Source of the DNA: Tricholoma matsutake
Lineage: Eukaryota > Basidiomycota > Agaricomycetes > Agaricales > Tricholomataceae
DNA length: 64,000 nucleotides
Direction: 5' to 3'
Assembly: GCA_026075535.2 (NCBI GenBank)
Contig: AP026538.1
Coordinates: 8,370,001 to 8,434,000, forward strand
A program made the translations under genes and the position numbers. A model generated the notes under the pieces. That model was not told where the DNA came from. It was given only the letters and a program-made list of their open reading frames with translations, and did no database searches. Shown piece by piece: positions 43,555 through 55,142 of the stretch (its first letter is position 1; each line of letters opens with the position of its first letter).

Positions 43555-46500
43555 TTGCAGCAAGTGAATCATATGCCCTCACTGCCTGTCCATAACCACT
43601 TTGAAGTCTTGTCAGTTGAATCCCTGGAGAATGAATCCATTTCTGTGACTGTTCCCCTCTCTGACCCTTCAAAGTTGGCTGAAGACGTACCTGCTCTTCC
43701 CATCTCTCCCTCTGCTCCACACCCCAAAATTAAATCATGGGAGCGTAAACTACCATGCAAATGTATTGTTGCATCCACTCCCTCTACACATTCCTTGAAC
43801 CTAGCAATCGAACTGCAGACGACTGACACTGGACAGATACTCGGTGTCTCTGTGCTCCTGGACTCTGGTGCGACCGGTCTCTTCATTGATGCCCATCTCG
43901 CACAACAACATTGCCTAAATACTCGCTCACTCTCACATCTGATACCTGTGTATAATGTGGATGGGTCCCCAAATGAAGCTGATGCCATCTGAGATGTTGT
44001 AGACTTGGTCCTCCATTACAAAGATCATAGTGAGCATGCCCTTTTTGCTGTCACTCAATTAGGAAAGCAAAAGGTGATTTTGGGCTATCCGTGGCTTCGA
44101 GACCATAACCCAGAGGTCAACTGGCATACCGGGGAGGTTACCATGAGCCAATGTCCATCCCGCTGTCATACTTGTTCAACAGAAGCCAGGCAAGAACGTC
44201 ATGGACAGAAGGTGGCAATACGACGTACTCAGAAGTGTTGTGCTGGACCCCTGCCTATACCTGAAGTGGAGTTGGAAGGGGTTCCTGATCTGATGCTGGA
44301 CTTGGATGATGATGATGAGGAGCCAGAGGAAGTGGAGGAAGGTGATCAGATCTTCTACACTGCGATTCGTCCATCGCACCAGGTGTGTGCTACATCAAAC
44401 ATATCCCAATGCCTCACTGAGGCCTTCCACAAAAACAATGCTGCTAAATCCTCTACTAATTCCTTGCTCCCTCATCTCCATGAGTTTGGAGATGTGTTCT
44501 CCAAGGAATTGTTTGACTTTCTCCCTGCGTGCAAGCCATGGGATCACATGATCAAACTCACCCCTGGTGCAACCCCTTCATCCTGCAAGGTCTATCCTCT
44601 CTCTCCTGAAGAACAACGACAGCTTGACCAGTTCATCAATGAACACCTGGCCTCTGGACATATTCAACCATCGAAGTCACCCATTGCCTCTCCCTTTTTC
44701 TTTGTCAAGAAGAAGGATGGCTCACTTCGACCAGTTCAAGACTACAGAAGGCTCAACAACATCATGGTCAAAAATTGCTACCCATTACCTCTCATCTCTG
44801 AACTCATGAACCAGCTCTGTGGAGCCCGATACTTCACCAAGCTCGATGTCCATTGGGGCTACAATAATGTGAGGATAAAGGAGGGAGATGAGTGGAAGGC
44901 AGCCTTTCGTACCAACCGTGGTCTTTTTGAACCGCTTGTCATGTTCTTTGGCCTTACTAATAGCCCTGCCACCTTTCAGACCATGATGAACAACATTTTC
45001 CATGACCTCATCCTCAAAGGCATTGTCTGCATCTATCTCGACAACATCCTCATCTTCACTCGCACGGTTGAAGAGCACTGTCGCATCATGCACCTCGTCC
45101 TAGAATGGCTTTGACAGTACAAACTCTACCTTTGTCAGGACAAGTGCAAGTTTGAGAAGACCAAGATCGAGTACCTCGGCCTGATTATCTTGGAGAGTCA
45201 GGTGGAGATGGATCCTATCAAGGTGAACGGGGTCACGGCTTGGCCAATGCCCACAAACAAGAAAGAGGTGCAGTCTTTTCTGGGCTTTATCAATTTCTAT
45301 CGGCATTTTATCAAGGATTTCTCACATCATGCACGACCACTGTTTGACTTGACAGGAAAGGAGGCATGGAGGTGGGATAATGCACAACAGGAGGTGTTCA
45401 AAAGGCTTAAAGAGATGGTCACTTCCGCTCCCATCCTTACCTTTGCTGATGATTTGCATCCTTTTTGTGTAGAAGCCGGCAGTTCTGACTTTGTGATGGG
45501 CACCGTGTTGTCTCAGCAGTCTCCGGAGGACCAGAAGTGGCATCCTGTTGCATTCTACTCCAAAAGCCTTAGTGCTGTAGAGCAAAATTACGAGATCCAT
45601 GACAAGGAGATGTTGGTGATAATGTGTGCGCTTGAGGAGTGGCGACACTTCCTCGAGAGTGCCCAACACAAGGTGGAAATTTGGACGGATCACAAGAATC
45701 TTGAGTACTTTATGACGGCCAAGAAATTGAACTGTCATCAAGCTCGTTGGTCCCTGTATCTATCCAGATTTGACTTCTCCTTGCACCACCATCTGGGTCG
45801 CAGCATGGGGAAGACCGATGCCCTCTCCCGATGTGCAGACCATGGGGATGGCAGCAATGACAACCAAAACATTGTGTTGTTGCAGCCAGACCTGTTCACC
45901 ATTTGGGCACTGGAAGGCATTGCACCCCAGGGCAAGGACCAGGACATCCTACATGACATTCGTCGCGCAAACCATAGCGGTTTACATGAGGATGTTGTTG
46001 CCCGAGCTGTTAAAGAACTGAGGAAGGGATCCACCCTTTCCTTGCGTGCAGCAGAGTGGGCTCAAAAAGAGGACTTGTTGTATTTCAGGGACCGCATCTA
46101 TGTTCCCAATGATCCAGACCTTCGCCGGCGCATCATATCCCAACATCATGACTCACAGATTGCTGGTCATCCTGGATGCTGGAAGACCTTGGAGCTCACC
46201 TCATGGAATTATTGGTAGCCACAAATGTCATGGCTCATTGGTCAGTATTGTTGCACTTGTGACCTTTGCTTATGCACCAAGGTTCCTCATCGCAAACCCA
46301 TTGGCAAGCTACACCCTCTTCCTGTTCCAGAGAGTTATTGGGATGTTGTCAGCATTGACTTTGTGGTGGAGTTGCCAGAGTCGAATGGGTTTGATGCAGT
46401 GATGTGCACAGTTGATTCAGTGGGAAAACACACTCACTTCATTCCCACTCACACCACTGTCAGTGCCCTGGGTGCCGCCCGACTCTACCTCCACCATGTG

Positions 46501-47443
46501 TGGAAATTACATGGACTTCCTGGTGCTTTCCTCTCTGATCATGGCCCTCAGTTCATGGCAGAGTTCACTCATGAGCTGTACCAACTCCTGGGGATCAAAC
46601 TCCTTGCTTTGACTGCTTATCACCCACAAACTGACAGCCAGACTGAGCAAGTCAACCAGGAACTGGAGCAGTACATCCGCATCTTTGTCAATGAATGCCA
46701 GAACGATTGGGACGATCTTCTCCCCTTGGCTGAGTTCGGATACAACAACCATGTCCATGCTTCCACTCAACAGACCCCTTTCCTCTTAGACACTGGATGA
46801 CATCCACGCATGGGATTTGAACCTCGCCAAACTCCCTCACACATTGAGACGGTGAATAAGTTCACAGAATACATGTGGGATAGCTTGGAGGAGGCAAAGG
46901 CAGCCTTAGCAAAGGCGAAGGACGACATGGCATGCTTTTACAACCAACACCATTCTCCAACCCCTCAGTACAAGGTTGGTGATCAAGTTTATCTTGACTC
47001 CAGTGACATCTCCACTACATGTCCATCCAAGAAACTCGCTTATCACTTCCTGGGACCTTTCCCCATTGTCAAGTGTGTTGGAATGCATGCCTATCATCTA
47101 TGCCTCCCAGCCTCCATGTCCAGACTCCACCCAGTCTTCCATGTCGTCAAACTCCTTCCAGCTCCCCCAGATCCATTCCTGGGATGCCATTCACACCCAC
47201 CACCACCACCACCTACAGTGATCGAGGGAGAACCCCAATACGAAATCGAGTCAATCTTGGACAGCCATTTGCATCGAGGAAAACTCCAGTATTTGGTGCA
47301 TTGGAAGGGTTATGGGTATGAGGAGAACTCATGGGTCGAAGAGTCTGATGTGAATGCCCCTCGGTTAGTCAAGGAATTCCACCGATGGCACACTGCTGCA
47401 CCGCGTCGCATTCAAGTCACGGACTTTGGTTGTATGCAATTTT
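43555..47443 (+). pseudogene. pol: Chromovirus Pol (PR-RT-RH-IN-chromodomain)
   Basis: Protease: LLDSGATGLFID (43857). RT: FVKKKDGSLRPVQDYRRLNN, FTKLDVHWGYNNVRI and a catalytic box that reads YLDN rather than YLDD (AAC at 45043-45045). A TGA at 45112-45114 follows. RNase H: VEAGSSDFVMGTVLSQQ, then WTDHKNLEYFMTAKKLNCHQ and TDALSR. Integrase: HHDSQIAGHPG and CCTCDLC zinc region (TAG at 46216-46218), SIDFVVELP, FLSDHGPQFMAEF and HPQTDSQTEQVNQELEQY, so the Asp-Asp-Glu triad is present; TGA at 46798-46800. The chromodomain YEIESILDSHLHRGKLQYLV and WKGYGYEENSWVEESD ends the protein. Three internal stops and the lost RT Asp make it inactive. Confidence 0.9.
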
Positions 47444-47480
47444 GAATGCATCGGGGCAATGCATCTTAGAGAGGGGGTGA

Positions 47481-47905
47481 TGTAAGGGGACTAGGGGGGT
47501 GCCCTGTGTGTTTCTCCTATTTTTTACATTTGTTCTATATTTTTCCTCACTTCATTTCCTTCTATTCTTCATTTTCTATGATTTTTCCGGATTTTATTAC
47601 TAATTTTCCCTTTCTATCATGTTTGTGCATGTTGACAGTTTTATATTTAGAGGTGGAGCACCCCTCCGACATCTACCCCTTGGTATGATGTCATTTGGCG
47701 GCCTTGATCTGCCTATCTCCACCTTTTCTATTTTTAGGTTATTATTTGATTTTTGTCATCTTCACATATACTGGGCATCGGCAAAGGGATCCTTAGAGTT
47801 TTCTCTTCGGATTTCCCTTTGCTAGGTGTGTCCCCAATCCCTGTACTATGTAGTATAATTTTAACTTCGGATTTCCCTTTGCTAGAGGCTGAGGTTGCCC
47901 TTATA
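47481..47905 (+). repeat. 3' LTR of chromovirus
   Basis: 425 bp, preceded by a polypurine tract and followed by the CATTA target duplication. Confidence 0.92.
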
Positions 47906-48078
47906 CATTACACCTCACATGGAACAATGCCATTTTTGGCAAAGACCTTGATGGTAAAGAATATGTTTGACTGGATCTCCCTTCTGCAAAGACAGCTAAA
48001 CCTGGAGAGATTCAACATGTATATCTTGTCACTTAAGGTGATTTCTGTCCTATCACCGCTCTCTGAAATTTGGCTATA

Positions 48079-48327
48079 GTGGTCCCTCAGTCAGGTTCAG
48101 ATCCACTGTTTTCTTGGCGGGATAACAATGGAGATGTTCGCCTGTTGGTGTGTGGGGCTGCTTTATCTCGAATCAATGCCATCCTTGGTGCTTGGGGTTG
48201 GGGAAATGCCTTTGGCCACTCTTTCTGTATTGGTGGCACTTTGTTCTTCTTGGCCCAGGGTGTCAGCCCAGAAATTGTGTGTATTGCCGGACATTGGAAA
48301 TTGCTAGCTTACCAGGTCTATATATGA
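48079..48327 (+). pseudogene. Tyrosine recombinase, C-terminal catalytic part
   Basis: It continues the YR gene after the chromovirus. The block FGHSFCIGGTLFFLAQGVSP and IVCIAGHWKLLAYQVYI matches the HxxR...Y catalytic region of YR elements. His and the final Tyr are present, but the HxxR Arg is Cys (TGT at 48226-48228, expected CGT) and the usual GRW is GHW. The enzyme would be dead. Confidence 0.82.
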
Positions 48328-48462
48328 GCATTTGAACTGGTAGCTTCTAGACACTTGGGAGGCTTGGCTAACCGGTCACACATTTCATTGTCACTGCATC
48401 ACCTGTAGATTGGGTACGTGGTGCATGTCCTGCCGCAGTTTGTCTTGCAGCTCCTTTTGGGT

Positions 48463-48561
48463 AAGCAGCTTGACTTGCCCTGCATCCGAGCTGGCTAACA
48501 CCAGTCCTCACCCAACCTACTAGCTCACACCATCACTCTGTTGCCAGAGACGAGGCTGGAA
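48463..48561 (+). repeat. Ngaro split repeat B1
   Basis: 99 bp starting AAGCAGCTTGACTTGCCC and ending GACGAGGCTGGAA. The B2 copy is at 48922-49020 and differs at about seven positions. Confidence 0.85.
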
Positions 48562-48644
48562 TAGTGATGGTCCAATTGAGCTTGCAAGACTGGACCAATG
48601 TCCAGCCAAGCATATTGCAATCAGATGACTCATCCTTTGTAGTT

Positions 48645-48727
48645 GCCGCTTTCCCATCCTTTCCACCATCAGTGTTCACAGTAGCTCACGTTCCCCAGCC
48701 TGCTACTCTGCTCATTTCTTTGCTTTA
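48645..48727 (+). repeat. Ngaro split repeat A2
   Basis: 83 bp, the partner of A1 at 36428. It lies between B1 and B2 as the Ngaro arrangement requires. Confidence 0.82.
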
Positions 48728-48921
48728 CCCACCCACCCACCCATTGGTTTCACAGACTTTGTATATACTAGTACTGTGATCGACATTTGTCTCTACTTTC
48801 CATTGTTGATCCACATCTCATACCTTTCATAACAACTGTGTATCATTCTGATTCATTCAGGCCTGTCACAATCTGACTAATGCTGTGAGCGAATTGTGGA
48901 GCTCTGTCAACCTGCCCACCC

Positions 48922-49020
48922 AAGCAGCTTGACTTGCCCCACGTCTGAGCTGGCTAACACCAGTCCTCACCCAACCTACTAGCTCACACTGTCAGTCTGT
49001 TGCCAGAGACGAGGCTGGAA
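48922..49020 (+). repeat. Ngaro split repeat B2 (right end)
   Basis: 99 bp, the partner of B1. It is taken as the right terminus of the element. The following 49021-49421 has no gene and no obvious repeat. Confidence 0.82.
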
Positions 49021-49421
49021 GGTCACGCATTTTTCTGACATGACTTTGACCTGACATTTTGACTGGTTTTTTAACATTTACCTGACTTTGTTGACTTGCA
49101 CCTAACTATCACATGACTCTGAGAAATTTCCTTTTTTACAGAGCAGGACATGAGATAGTCAGTTTTATGTAAGAAGATGTAGTGAATCAAAATAACGCGT
49201 AAACATGTCAATTTCAGTGCATCACATCGCAAAAAAACCTCATACCTTGCTCGAACGCACCGGTCACATAGGGGCTAAGTGGGAGTTATCACTGTCACAG
49301 ATTGCCAATCTTGCTAAGGGCACGGCCATCCTGAGACTTTGATGGATGACCTCGAGAAAGCACAGCTAACTTGAACAAAAAACTGTGCTTCCTTTGACCT
49401 CTTCATATTTTAATCTGTTCA

Positions 49422-49763
49422 TGTTGAGAATCACACCGTGAGTGCACGCTTTGATGTGTGTGTTTGATGTGTGTGCTATATTTGGAATGTCCCTTTGAGG
49501 CACGTGTTTGTTTGCATGCCACTGATCCCTTTATACCTCGTCCTTTCTTTATTTCATGACACTTATATATACAGTATACAGTTACCCAACCACCTCAGTC
49601 ACTTATACAGAGACTGAGGTGAGTACTGTCATACTTAGATGCGAGTCTTTACTTACTGTACCAATAGTTTGATCTTGTTTACACTAGGTACAGTATACAT
49701 GAATACAGTCACTTATACAGAGACTGAGTTTGATCTTGTTTACACTAGGATTGATTTTCTACA
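49422..49763 (+). repeat. 5' LTR of deleted copia
   Basis: 342 bp. A direct repeat of CAGTCACTTATACAGAGACT and of TTTGATCTTGTTTACACTAG occurs within it. At least seven CpG sites of the 3' LTR are TpG or CpA here. Confidence 0.93.
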
Positions 49764-49774
49764 GGTTATGGGCC
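49764..49774 (+). other. Primer-binding site of deleted copia
   Basis: GGTTATGGGCC immediately follows the LTR. It is complementary to the anticodon-loop region of initiator Met tRNA, the same core as in the other copia family here. Confidence 0.7.
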
Positions 49775-49982
49775 ACTCCTGTCGCACCTAGACGACGGTA
49801 GAAATTCTCCTAGCCACTTGATGCTTGCATACGTCATTTTTGATCGATCTGCCCAATCACTAGATCTTGGATCACAAAATTAATGGAATCGGGTTTCCCG
49901 ACACATTATTCCCTCCCCTTTGTCTTTCAAATGCTTTCGGTTTGCCACTACCCTTTTATCCTCTTCTTGACCATTTCCACTA

Positions 49983-52085
49983 TGACTGCCAAAACCAGCC
50001 TGCTGTCCATTTCCCTCATCAAATTATCTGTCCAATACTCCGGGGAGAAACTCGACAAGCTCAAATCCAACTACAAAGAGTGGTGCAAGGAAATCACTAT
50101 CACCCTCTCCTTGAACGGCCTTTATGAGTATGTTACTGGTGACATTACTGAACCTACATCTATGGAACCATGGGCTCTCGCCAACTGGAAGGCTAATTCG
50201 TGCCTTGCATATGCTTTTTTAGCCTCCAGCATCTCTCCTTCTGAGCGTTTTTTTATCAACATCAAGAAGGGTCCTGATGTCAATTGGATGACACTCAAGG
50301 ACCATCATCAGAAAGAAGGACCTGTTCATCAGGTTCAGCTACTCCAGCAGGTGCTTTCTATTCAGTGCACGAAGGACATTCCACTCCCTGAAATGGCAGA
50401 GAAGATTTGCAATCTTATAGAATGAGCTTTTGCCATGGGAGACATCAAAGCCGATCTCCTATGTTGTATTGCACTCCTTAATTCCCTTAGCAACAACTTT
50501 CCTCATGCACGTTCAATCATATCCCATGATATTGCCGCTTCGACTGCCACTTCCTCATATGGGTCCAAGGACATTTGTTTATTCCTGGAGAATGAACAAT
50601 CCTTACTCAAGAATGATCAGCGTAATGACTCCCATTATCCTGTCACTCTCACTGCTCGCGCAAAACCTCCCAAATCATCCAATGTACCTACTTGCAGGAA
50701 CCCAATTTGTAAAAGAACTGGACATATGATGGAGTATTGTATTAAGCCTGGAGGAGGTATGGCTGGGAAGACTATTGAGGAATCTAAGGCAGCTCGTAAA
50801 TTAGCACTCAAGAAAAAGACACTGGGATCAAAGATTCCAATCATGGTAAAGGATGTCAATGGGTGTGCATTTACTGTCATGGTTGATTCCAAAGCCGACA
50901 TACCCACCCCACCTCGCTCAGAATTTGCTGGCCTTGCCAGTGATCCCATTCCCACTGCCACTATTGACAAAGTGGAATATGATGGTTGGGTTGTCATTGA
51001 GGAGGAGGCAACTACTACCATAGATTGGAGTCAACACACTTCCACACCCGCTGACAATGTGTTCACTGCCGAACCACTTAACCAAACCCACCGCACCCAA
51101 CTATCTTTAGATGACTACCTGTTCATTGTTGACTCGGGTGCAACTGTGCATATTTCACCTGATCGAAGTGATTTCCTCACCCTTCGTACAACTCCACCCC
51201 GATCTGTCAGAGGCATTGGAGGGACTTCAATTGCTGCTGTTGGCGTTGGTGATGTCAAACTTCAGATAGCCCAAGGCACATCAATCATTTTACGTAATGT
51301 GCTATACATACCACATTCGGCAGTCCGCCTCATCTCTGTAGGTATACTGGCTGACAATTCCAAATTATGCCAAACAAATCGACAAACCATCTCCACTGAG
51401 GACCAACTCCAACTCAGTAAACTTCCATACCATTCACTAGTAGGTTGCCTACTCTATTTGGCCATATCTACATGCCCCGACATTTCATATGCGGTTCAAC
51501 AACTATCACAATATCTTGATTGTTATTCCTTCAAACACTGGGCAGCGGCAATTAGATTGGTGCGTTACCTCAAAGGCACTAAGGATTTCAAACTCTACCT
51601 TGGGTGGAGATAATCCCATTGCTCTCCAGGCCTTTAGCGACTCCAATTGGGCAAATTGTCTTGACACACATTGTAGTGTCAGTGGTTATGTATGCTCACT
51701 CGGCTCTGGAGCCATTTCTTGGATGGCATGGAAGCAGAAAGTTGTGGCAACTTCATCTTGCAAAGCTGAATACGTTGCAGTGTTCAAAACGGCTAAAGAA
51801 TGCATTTGGCTGTGTACCCCACTCCATTCCATCAACTACCAACAATATTCCCCAACAATTATTTATTGTGACAACTCTGCAACTAAATCCCTATCCGAAG
51901 ACCCCCTTCTCCATTCCCGTGTCAAACACATTGATATAAAATACCATTTCCTCTGCGAGCGTGTACAATCAAATGACTTACAACTCACCTACGTTAACAC
52001 CCACGAAAATATTGTGGACATGTTCACAAAGGCACTGGACGTCAAACAATTCACTTACCTCAGGAGTTTTCTTGGTCTTCACTAA
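49983..52085 (+). pseudogene. Gag-protease-RNase H fusion, RT and IN deleted
   Basis: Gag opens with MTAKTSLLSISLIKLSVQYS and has WALANWKANSCLAYAF and a late region IPLPEMAEKI. A TGA at 50423-50425 interrupts it in frame. Gag continues to a CCHC-like CRNPICKRTGHMMEYC (C-X4-C-X4-H-X4-C). The protease has FIVDSGATVHISPDRSDF and VLYIPHSAVRLISVG. At about 51360-51420 the frame passes without a break into LPYHSLVGCLLYLAISTCPD, the segment between RT and RNase H, so integrase and RT were removed by an in-frame deletion. A single-base shift near 51600 then leads to RNase H (FSDSNWAN, SCKAEYVA, YCDNSATKSL, VKHIDIKYHFLCE) and the end DMFTKALDVKQF. Confidence 0.88.
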
Positions 52086-52126
52086 CACGATTCCATGCGA
52101 GGAGGAGTATTCACGGTGAGGAGGAG

Positions 52127-52468
52127 TGTTGAGAATCACACCGTGAGTGCACGCTTTGATGCGTGTGTTTGATGCGTGTGCTATATTTGGAACGTCCCTT
52201 TGAGGCGCGTGTTTGTTTGCACGCCGCTGATCCCTTTATACCTCGTCCTTTCTTTATTCCATGACACTTATATATACAGTATACAGTTACCCAACCACCT
52301 CAGTCACTTATACAGAGACTGAGGTGAGTACTGTCATACTTAGATGCGAGTCTTTACTTACTGTACCAATAGTTTGATCTTGTTTACACTAGGTACAGTA
52401 TACACGAATACAGTCACTTATACAGAGACTGAGTTTGATCTTGTTTACACTAGGATTGATTTTCTACA
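52127..52468 (+). repeat. 3' LTR of deleted copia
   Basis: 342 bp, preceded by purine-rich GTGAGGAGGAG and followed by GTTCA. It keeps the CpG sites that the 5' LTR has lost. Confidence 0.93.
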
Positions 52469-53674
52469 GTTCATATTACTATTCATCTTATAATGGTCTT
52501 AGCTTAATACATATTATAATAGTTCCCTGAAAGCAGAATTTGAAAAGAGGGGTGGAACGAGCCGTTTTGTGGACTTTTCTCCTGTTATAGACGAGCGTGT
52601 CACGAGAAAGTAACAGCACGTGACGTTTGTTGGTTATGGACCTTAACATGATTCCAATTTCAAACTAATATTCTGCCGAACATTTCCGTGTAACCGATAT
52701 CGCTGTCGCTCGCCGCTTTGTCCTGGTCCGACGAAATTGAGCTAGGCGACATATGCAACTATCCCTGTGTACTCCATCCAAATGCCAGTATCTTGGTACG
52801 CGGTTTCGACCACAAGTCCTATAATTGCCCCCCGCAGCTTTGCATTCCAATAATAAAGCAATATGCCTCATTGTCAGCCTCCTATCAATTTCAAGTGGTT
52901 ACAATGCCCCAAGGAGATGCTATCCGGGAGTCTATGTCCGCTTCCAGTCGCAGATAATCACAGCCATCATAGAAAACAGTCACGGCCCACTGCCCCCGCC
53001 AATCATCCCTTTTGCGAAGAAACCTACCCCCGCAAACGGTCAGCACCAATGATGTACTGACCACACATTGTCATACACATCCGATGAATGTCACCTTGTG
53101 GGAGGAACCAATTAAGTACATCATCCATATCCGAGAGTTCGACACAGCCCTCACCTAGCCCTGCATTCTTCCCCTGTCAGACGTACAAAGCAGTGACTAT
53201 TAGAACTCATATACCCTTGTTACAATAGTACCCCATCAAGACCGAGAATATTAATGGAGGCAGTGCGGGCAGTGCTAATTCCAAGAAGCCATTCGCAGGG
53301 CCTGAAGGCTGACGGTGACGCTCCTTCGTTTATTGGTAGGATGCACCGATGTTGTCTAGACATTTTGCACCACTAGAAGGATCGGAAGGGGGTCGTTCAT
53401 TCGCACCAATTGTTCCCCAAAATATGTCGTCAGCTCTATATCTAGCTGGATCCAGATCCGACTTTTGTATGCAATTAGGTGTGCGGGCCGCCACCTAATA
53501 GTGAAACTCGATCGATTGTCAAGGATAATGATTGTTTTTGGCCTCGCGGGCTTCTCGGGGTGTGCGGTCATGTTGAAATACGAGTGCTTTTCTATATATC
53601 CCCCGCATTCAAGTTCGCATCTCATCATATTCCTCTTCCTCTTCCCTTTCCACAGCCCGTAGATCCTACCCGAC
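52469..53674. other. Intergenic region before the cupin gene
   Basis: Short overlapping ORFs occur on both strands (for example 52718-52957 plus and 53356-53739 minus), but none shows a domain or splice structure I trust. The composition is CpG-rich like host DNA. It probably includes the cupin promoter. Confidence 0.4.
53592..53599 (+). promoter_or_regulatory. TATA-like box of cupin gene
   Basis: CTATATAT lies about 80 bp before the ATG at 53675 and is followed by a CT-rich stretch (53625-53655), a common arrangement in fungal promoters. The transcription start is not shown. Confidence 0.45.
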
Positions 53675-54980
53675 ATGGCAAGCGCAAACGATGCTCTCAT
53701 TGCGAAGCTTCTTACCGCGAGCACACAAGTCCAGCGCATCGCTGATATTCCTGTGCGTTCTTCACGTTCTCTTGAGGGTTCAGTTTATTGATGTTCATGT
53801 CGATAATATAGAATGCCAGTGACTTTGTGTTCAACTTTTTGAACGGAACTAGAGTCACTGGTCAAGGAGGTTTCCTCGTCGCAACCAATCCCGCCAATTT
53901 CCCGGCTTTACTTACTGGTAACGGTGCAATGGCTGTCGGTGTGAGTTATTATCGTCCACCTTGACTGTGATGGTTTCGTTTTGCTGATCGCTTTTTTACT
54001 CAATCAGGTCCTCGGCCCCTGTGGTCTGAACTCGCCCCACACGCATCCGCGGGCGACAGAGATTCAAATTGTCACCCAAGGAGGACCTATCCAAGCTGCT
54101 TTTGCTATGGAAAATGGTGCAAAAGTGGTTCAGAATGTCGTCCCAGTAGGCAGTGCCACCGTGTTCCCGTAGGTGTCTCGTATCTTCGTTGCAGGAGCTT
54201 GGGTAATAAAGTACCGTCTTTCCAGGAAGGGAAGCATGCACTTCCAGCAGAACCTTGGTTGTGACCCCGCCGTGTTTGTAGCGAGCTTTGACTTCGTTGA
54301 CCCCGGGGCACTCCAAATCGCGCAGAACTTATTTGCGCTTGATCAAGGTGTCATCAATGCGACTCTGGGTGACATTGGAGTGAACATGTTTGACCACCTC
54401 AAGTTGCCCGCCAATGTTGTTCTTGGTACATTTATTCATTCTCCGTTCCCTTGTTCCATTCTTCTGACATGGTTTTGGTCCTGGAGGTGCACAGAGTTGT
54501 TTAGATCGCTGTGGTATCAATCGCTCGACTTTCAACTTCAGGTAAACCCAGGCCTCTTACCCATTCAGTGTATTTCATTCTGATGTTCCTTCTTCCAGCT
54601 CCACATTTGCTGAGTATGTTGTTTTCTCGAACTCATCCTGGTCCGCCGTCCCCCCTCTACCCGCCTCCGCTCTTCCGCCTTCATCTAGTAGTTCTGCCAT
54701 TCGTACCGCTCAGAACGCTGCAGCGTTTGATGTCTCCACGAATAATGGCTCCGATATCCCATTCGGGCAGAATCCCCTGCGCCATGCTGTCATCGGGCTG
54801 AGCGTCGCCAGTGCCGCGCTGTTGTTGGCATTAGCCGCTGCGCTGATATTCGGCCGCCGCAGGAAACATGCCCATTCTATTGTGGCATCCAAAGCCCAAG
54901 AAACGAGAGGATACGTATATACGACTCCATACGACGATTCGGAAACATTGCATGATGGACACAGCGTTGGAAAGCACTAA
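53675..54980 (+). CDS. Spherulin/germin-like cupin protein with C-terminal membrane anchor
   Basis: Six exons (53675-53752, 53812-53940, 54008-54168, 54226-54425, 54487-54541, 54599-54980) join in frame to 334 codons. The single germin-type cupin domain has motif 1 GLNSPHTHPRATEIQIVTQG (His, His, Glu ligands) and motif 2 VGSATVFPKGSMHFQQNLG with the third His, so the metal site is complete. After it come SCLDRCG, a Ser/Pro-rich stretch and one hydrophobic helix (VIGLSVASAALLLALAAALI) followed by GRRRK, a stop-transfer arrangement with a short cytoplasmic tail. No signal peptide is visible at the N-terminus (MASANDALIAKLL), unusual for this family; a further upstream exon is possible. Its enzymatic activity, if any, cannot be told from the sequence. 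Confidence 0.87.
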
Positions 54981-55142
54981 AACCTGAGATTTAGGATTTG
55001 GACTGGGAATGTTACGGGACTTTTAATTCTTTACTTATTTACTTACATACATAGTGTGCACAAACTGGAATGGATTTGATGATTGAAGATAAGATAAGAT
55101 CGTGAAACAGTTTGGAGTTCAAATTTGTGACTAGAGTGCTGC

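Larger units (their letters stand above)
41857..47905 (+). mobile_element. Ty3/gypsy chromovirus inserted in YR gene
   Basis: LTRs 41857-42282 (426 bp) and 47481-47905 (425 bp), TGTAAGGGGAC...GCCCTTATA, flank Gag, protease, RT, RNase H, integrase and a chromodomain in that order. CATTA (41852-41856 and 47906-47910) is a perfect 5-bp duplication. A polypurine tract GAGAGGGGGTGA adjoins the 3' LTR. LTR differences are few and nearly all at CpG. Several frames carry stops, so it is inactive although recent. Confidence 0.93.
36428..49020 (+). mobile_element. Ngaro-like tyrosine-recombinase retroelement
   Basis: The order is terminal repeat A1, Gag-like ORFs with zinc motifs, RT, RNase H, a tyrosine recombinase, then B1, A2 and B2. 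A1 (36428-36510) matches A2 (48645-48727), and B1 (48463-48561) matches B2 (48922-49020). This split direct repeat layout is diagnostic of Ngaro-type YR elements, not DIRS1 proper. There is no integrase or aspartic protease of its own. It is interrupted by a MITE (36643-37449) and by a chromovirus (41857-47905). The coding parts are decayed. Confidence 0.85.
49422..52468 (+). mobile_element. Internally deleted copia element (Gag-PR-RNase H)
   Basis: Two 342-bp LTRs (49422-49763 and 52127-52468; TGTTGAGAATCAC...TTTTCTACA) flank only 2.36 kb of internal sequence. GTTCA (49417-49421 and 52469-52473) is a perfect 5-bp duplication. A GGTTATGGGCC primer site follows the 5' LTR. The coding part lacks integrase and nearly all of RT, so it must be mobilised in trans. 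It is unrelated in LTR sequence to the copia copies at 5 and 23 kb. Confidence 0.93.

Noticed and set aside
36428..49020. DIRS1-type element
   Set aside because: DIRS1 has inverted termini with an internal complementary region; here the repeats are direct and split (A1, B1-A2-B2), which fits Ngaro.
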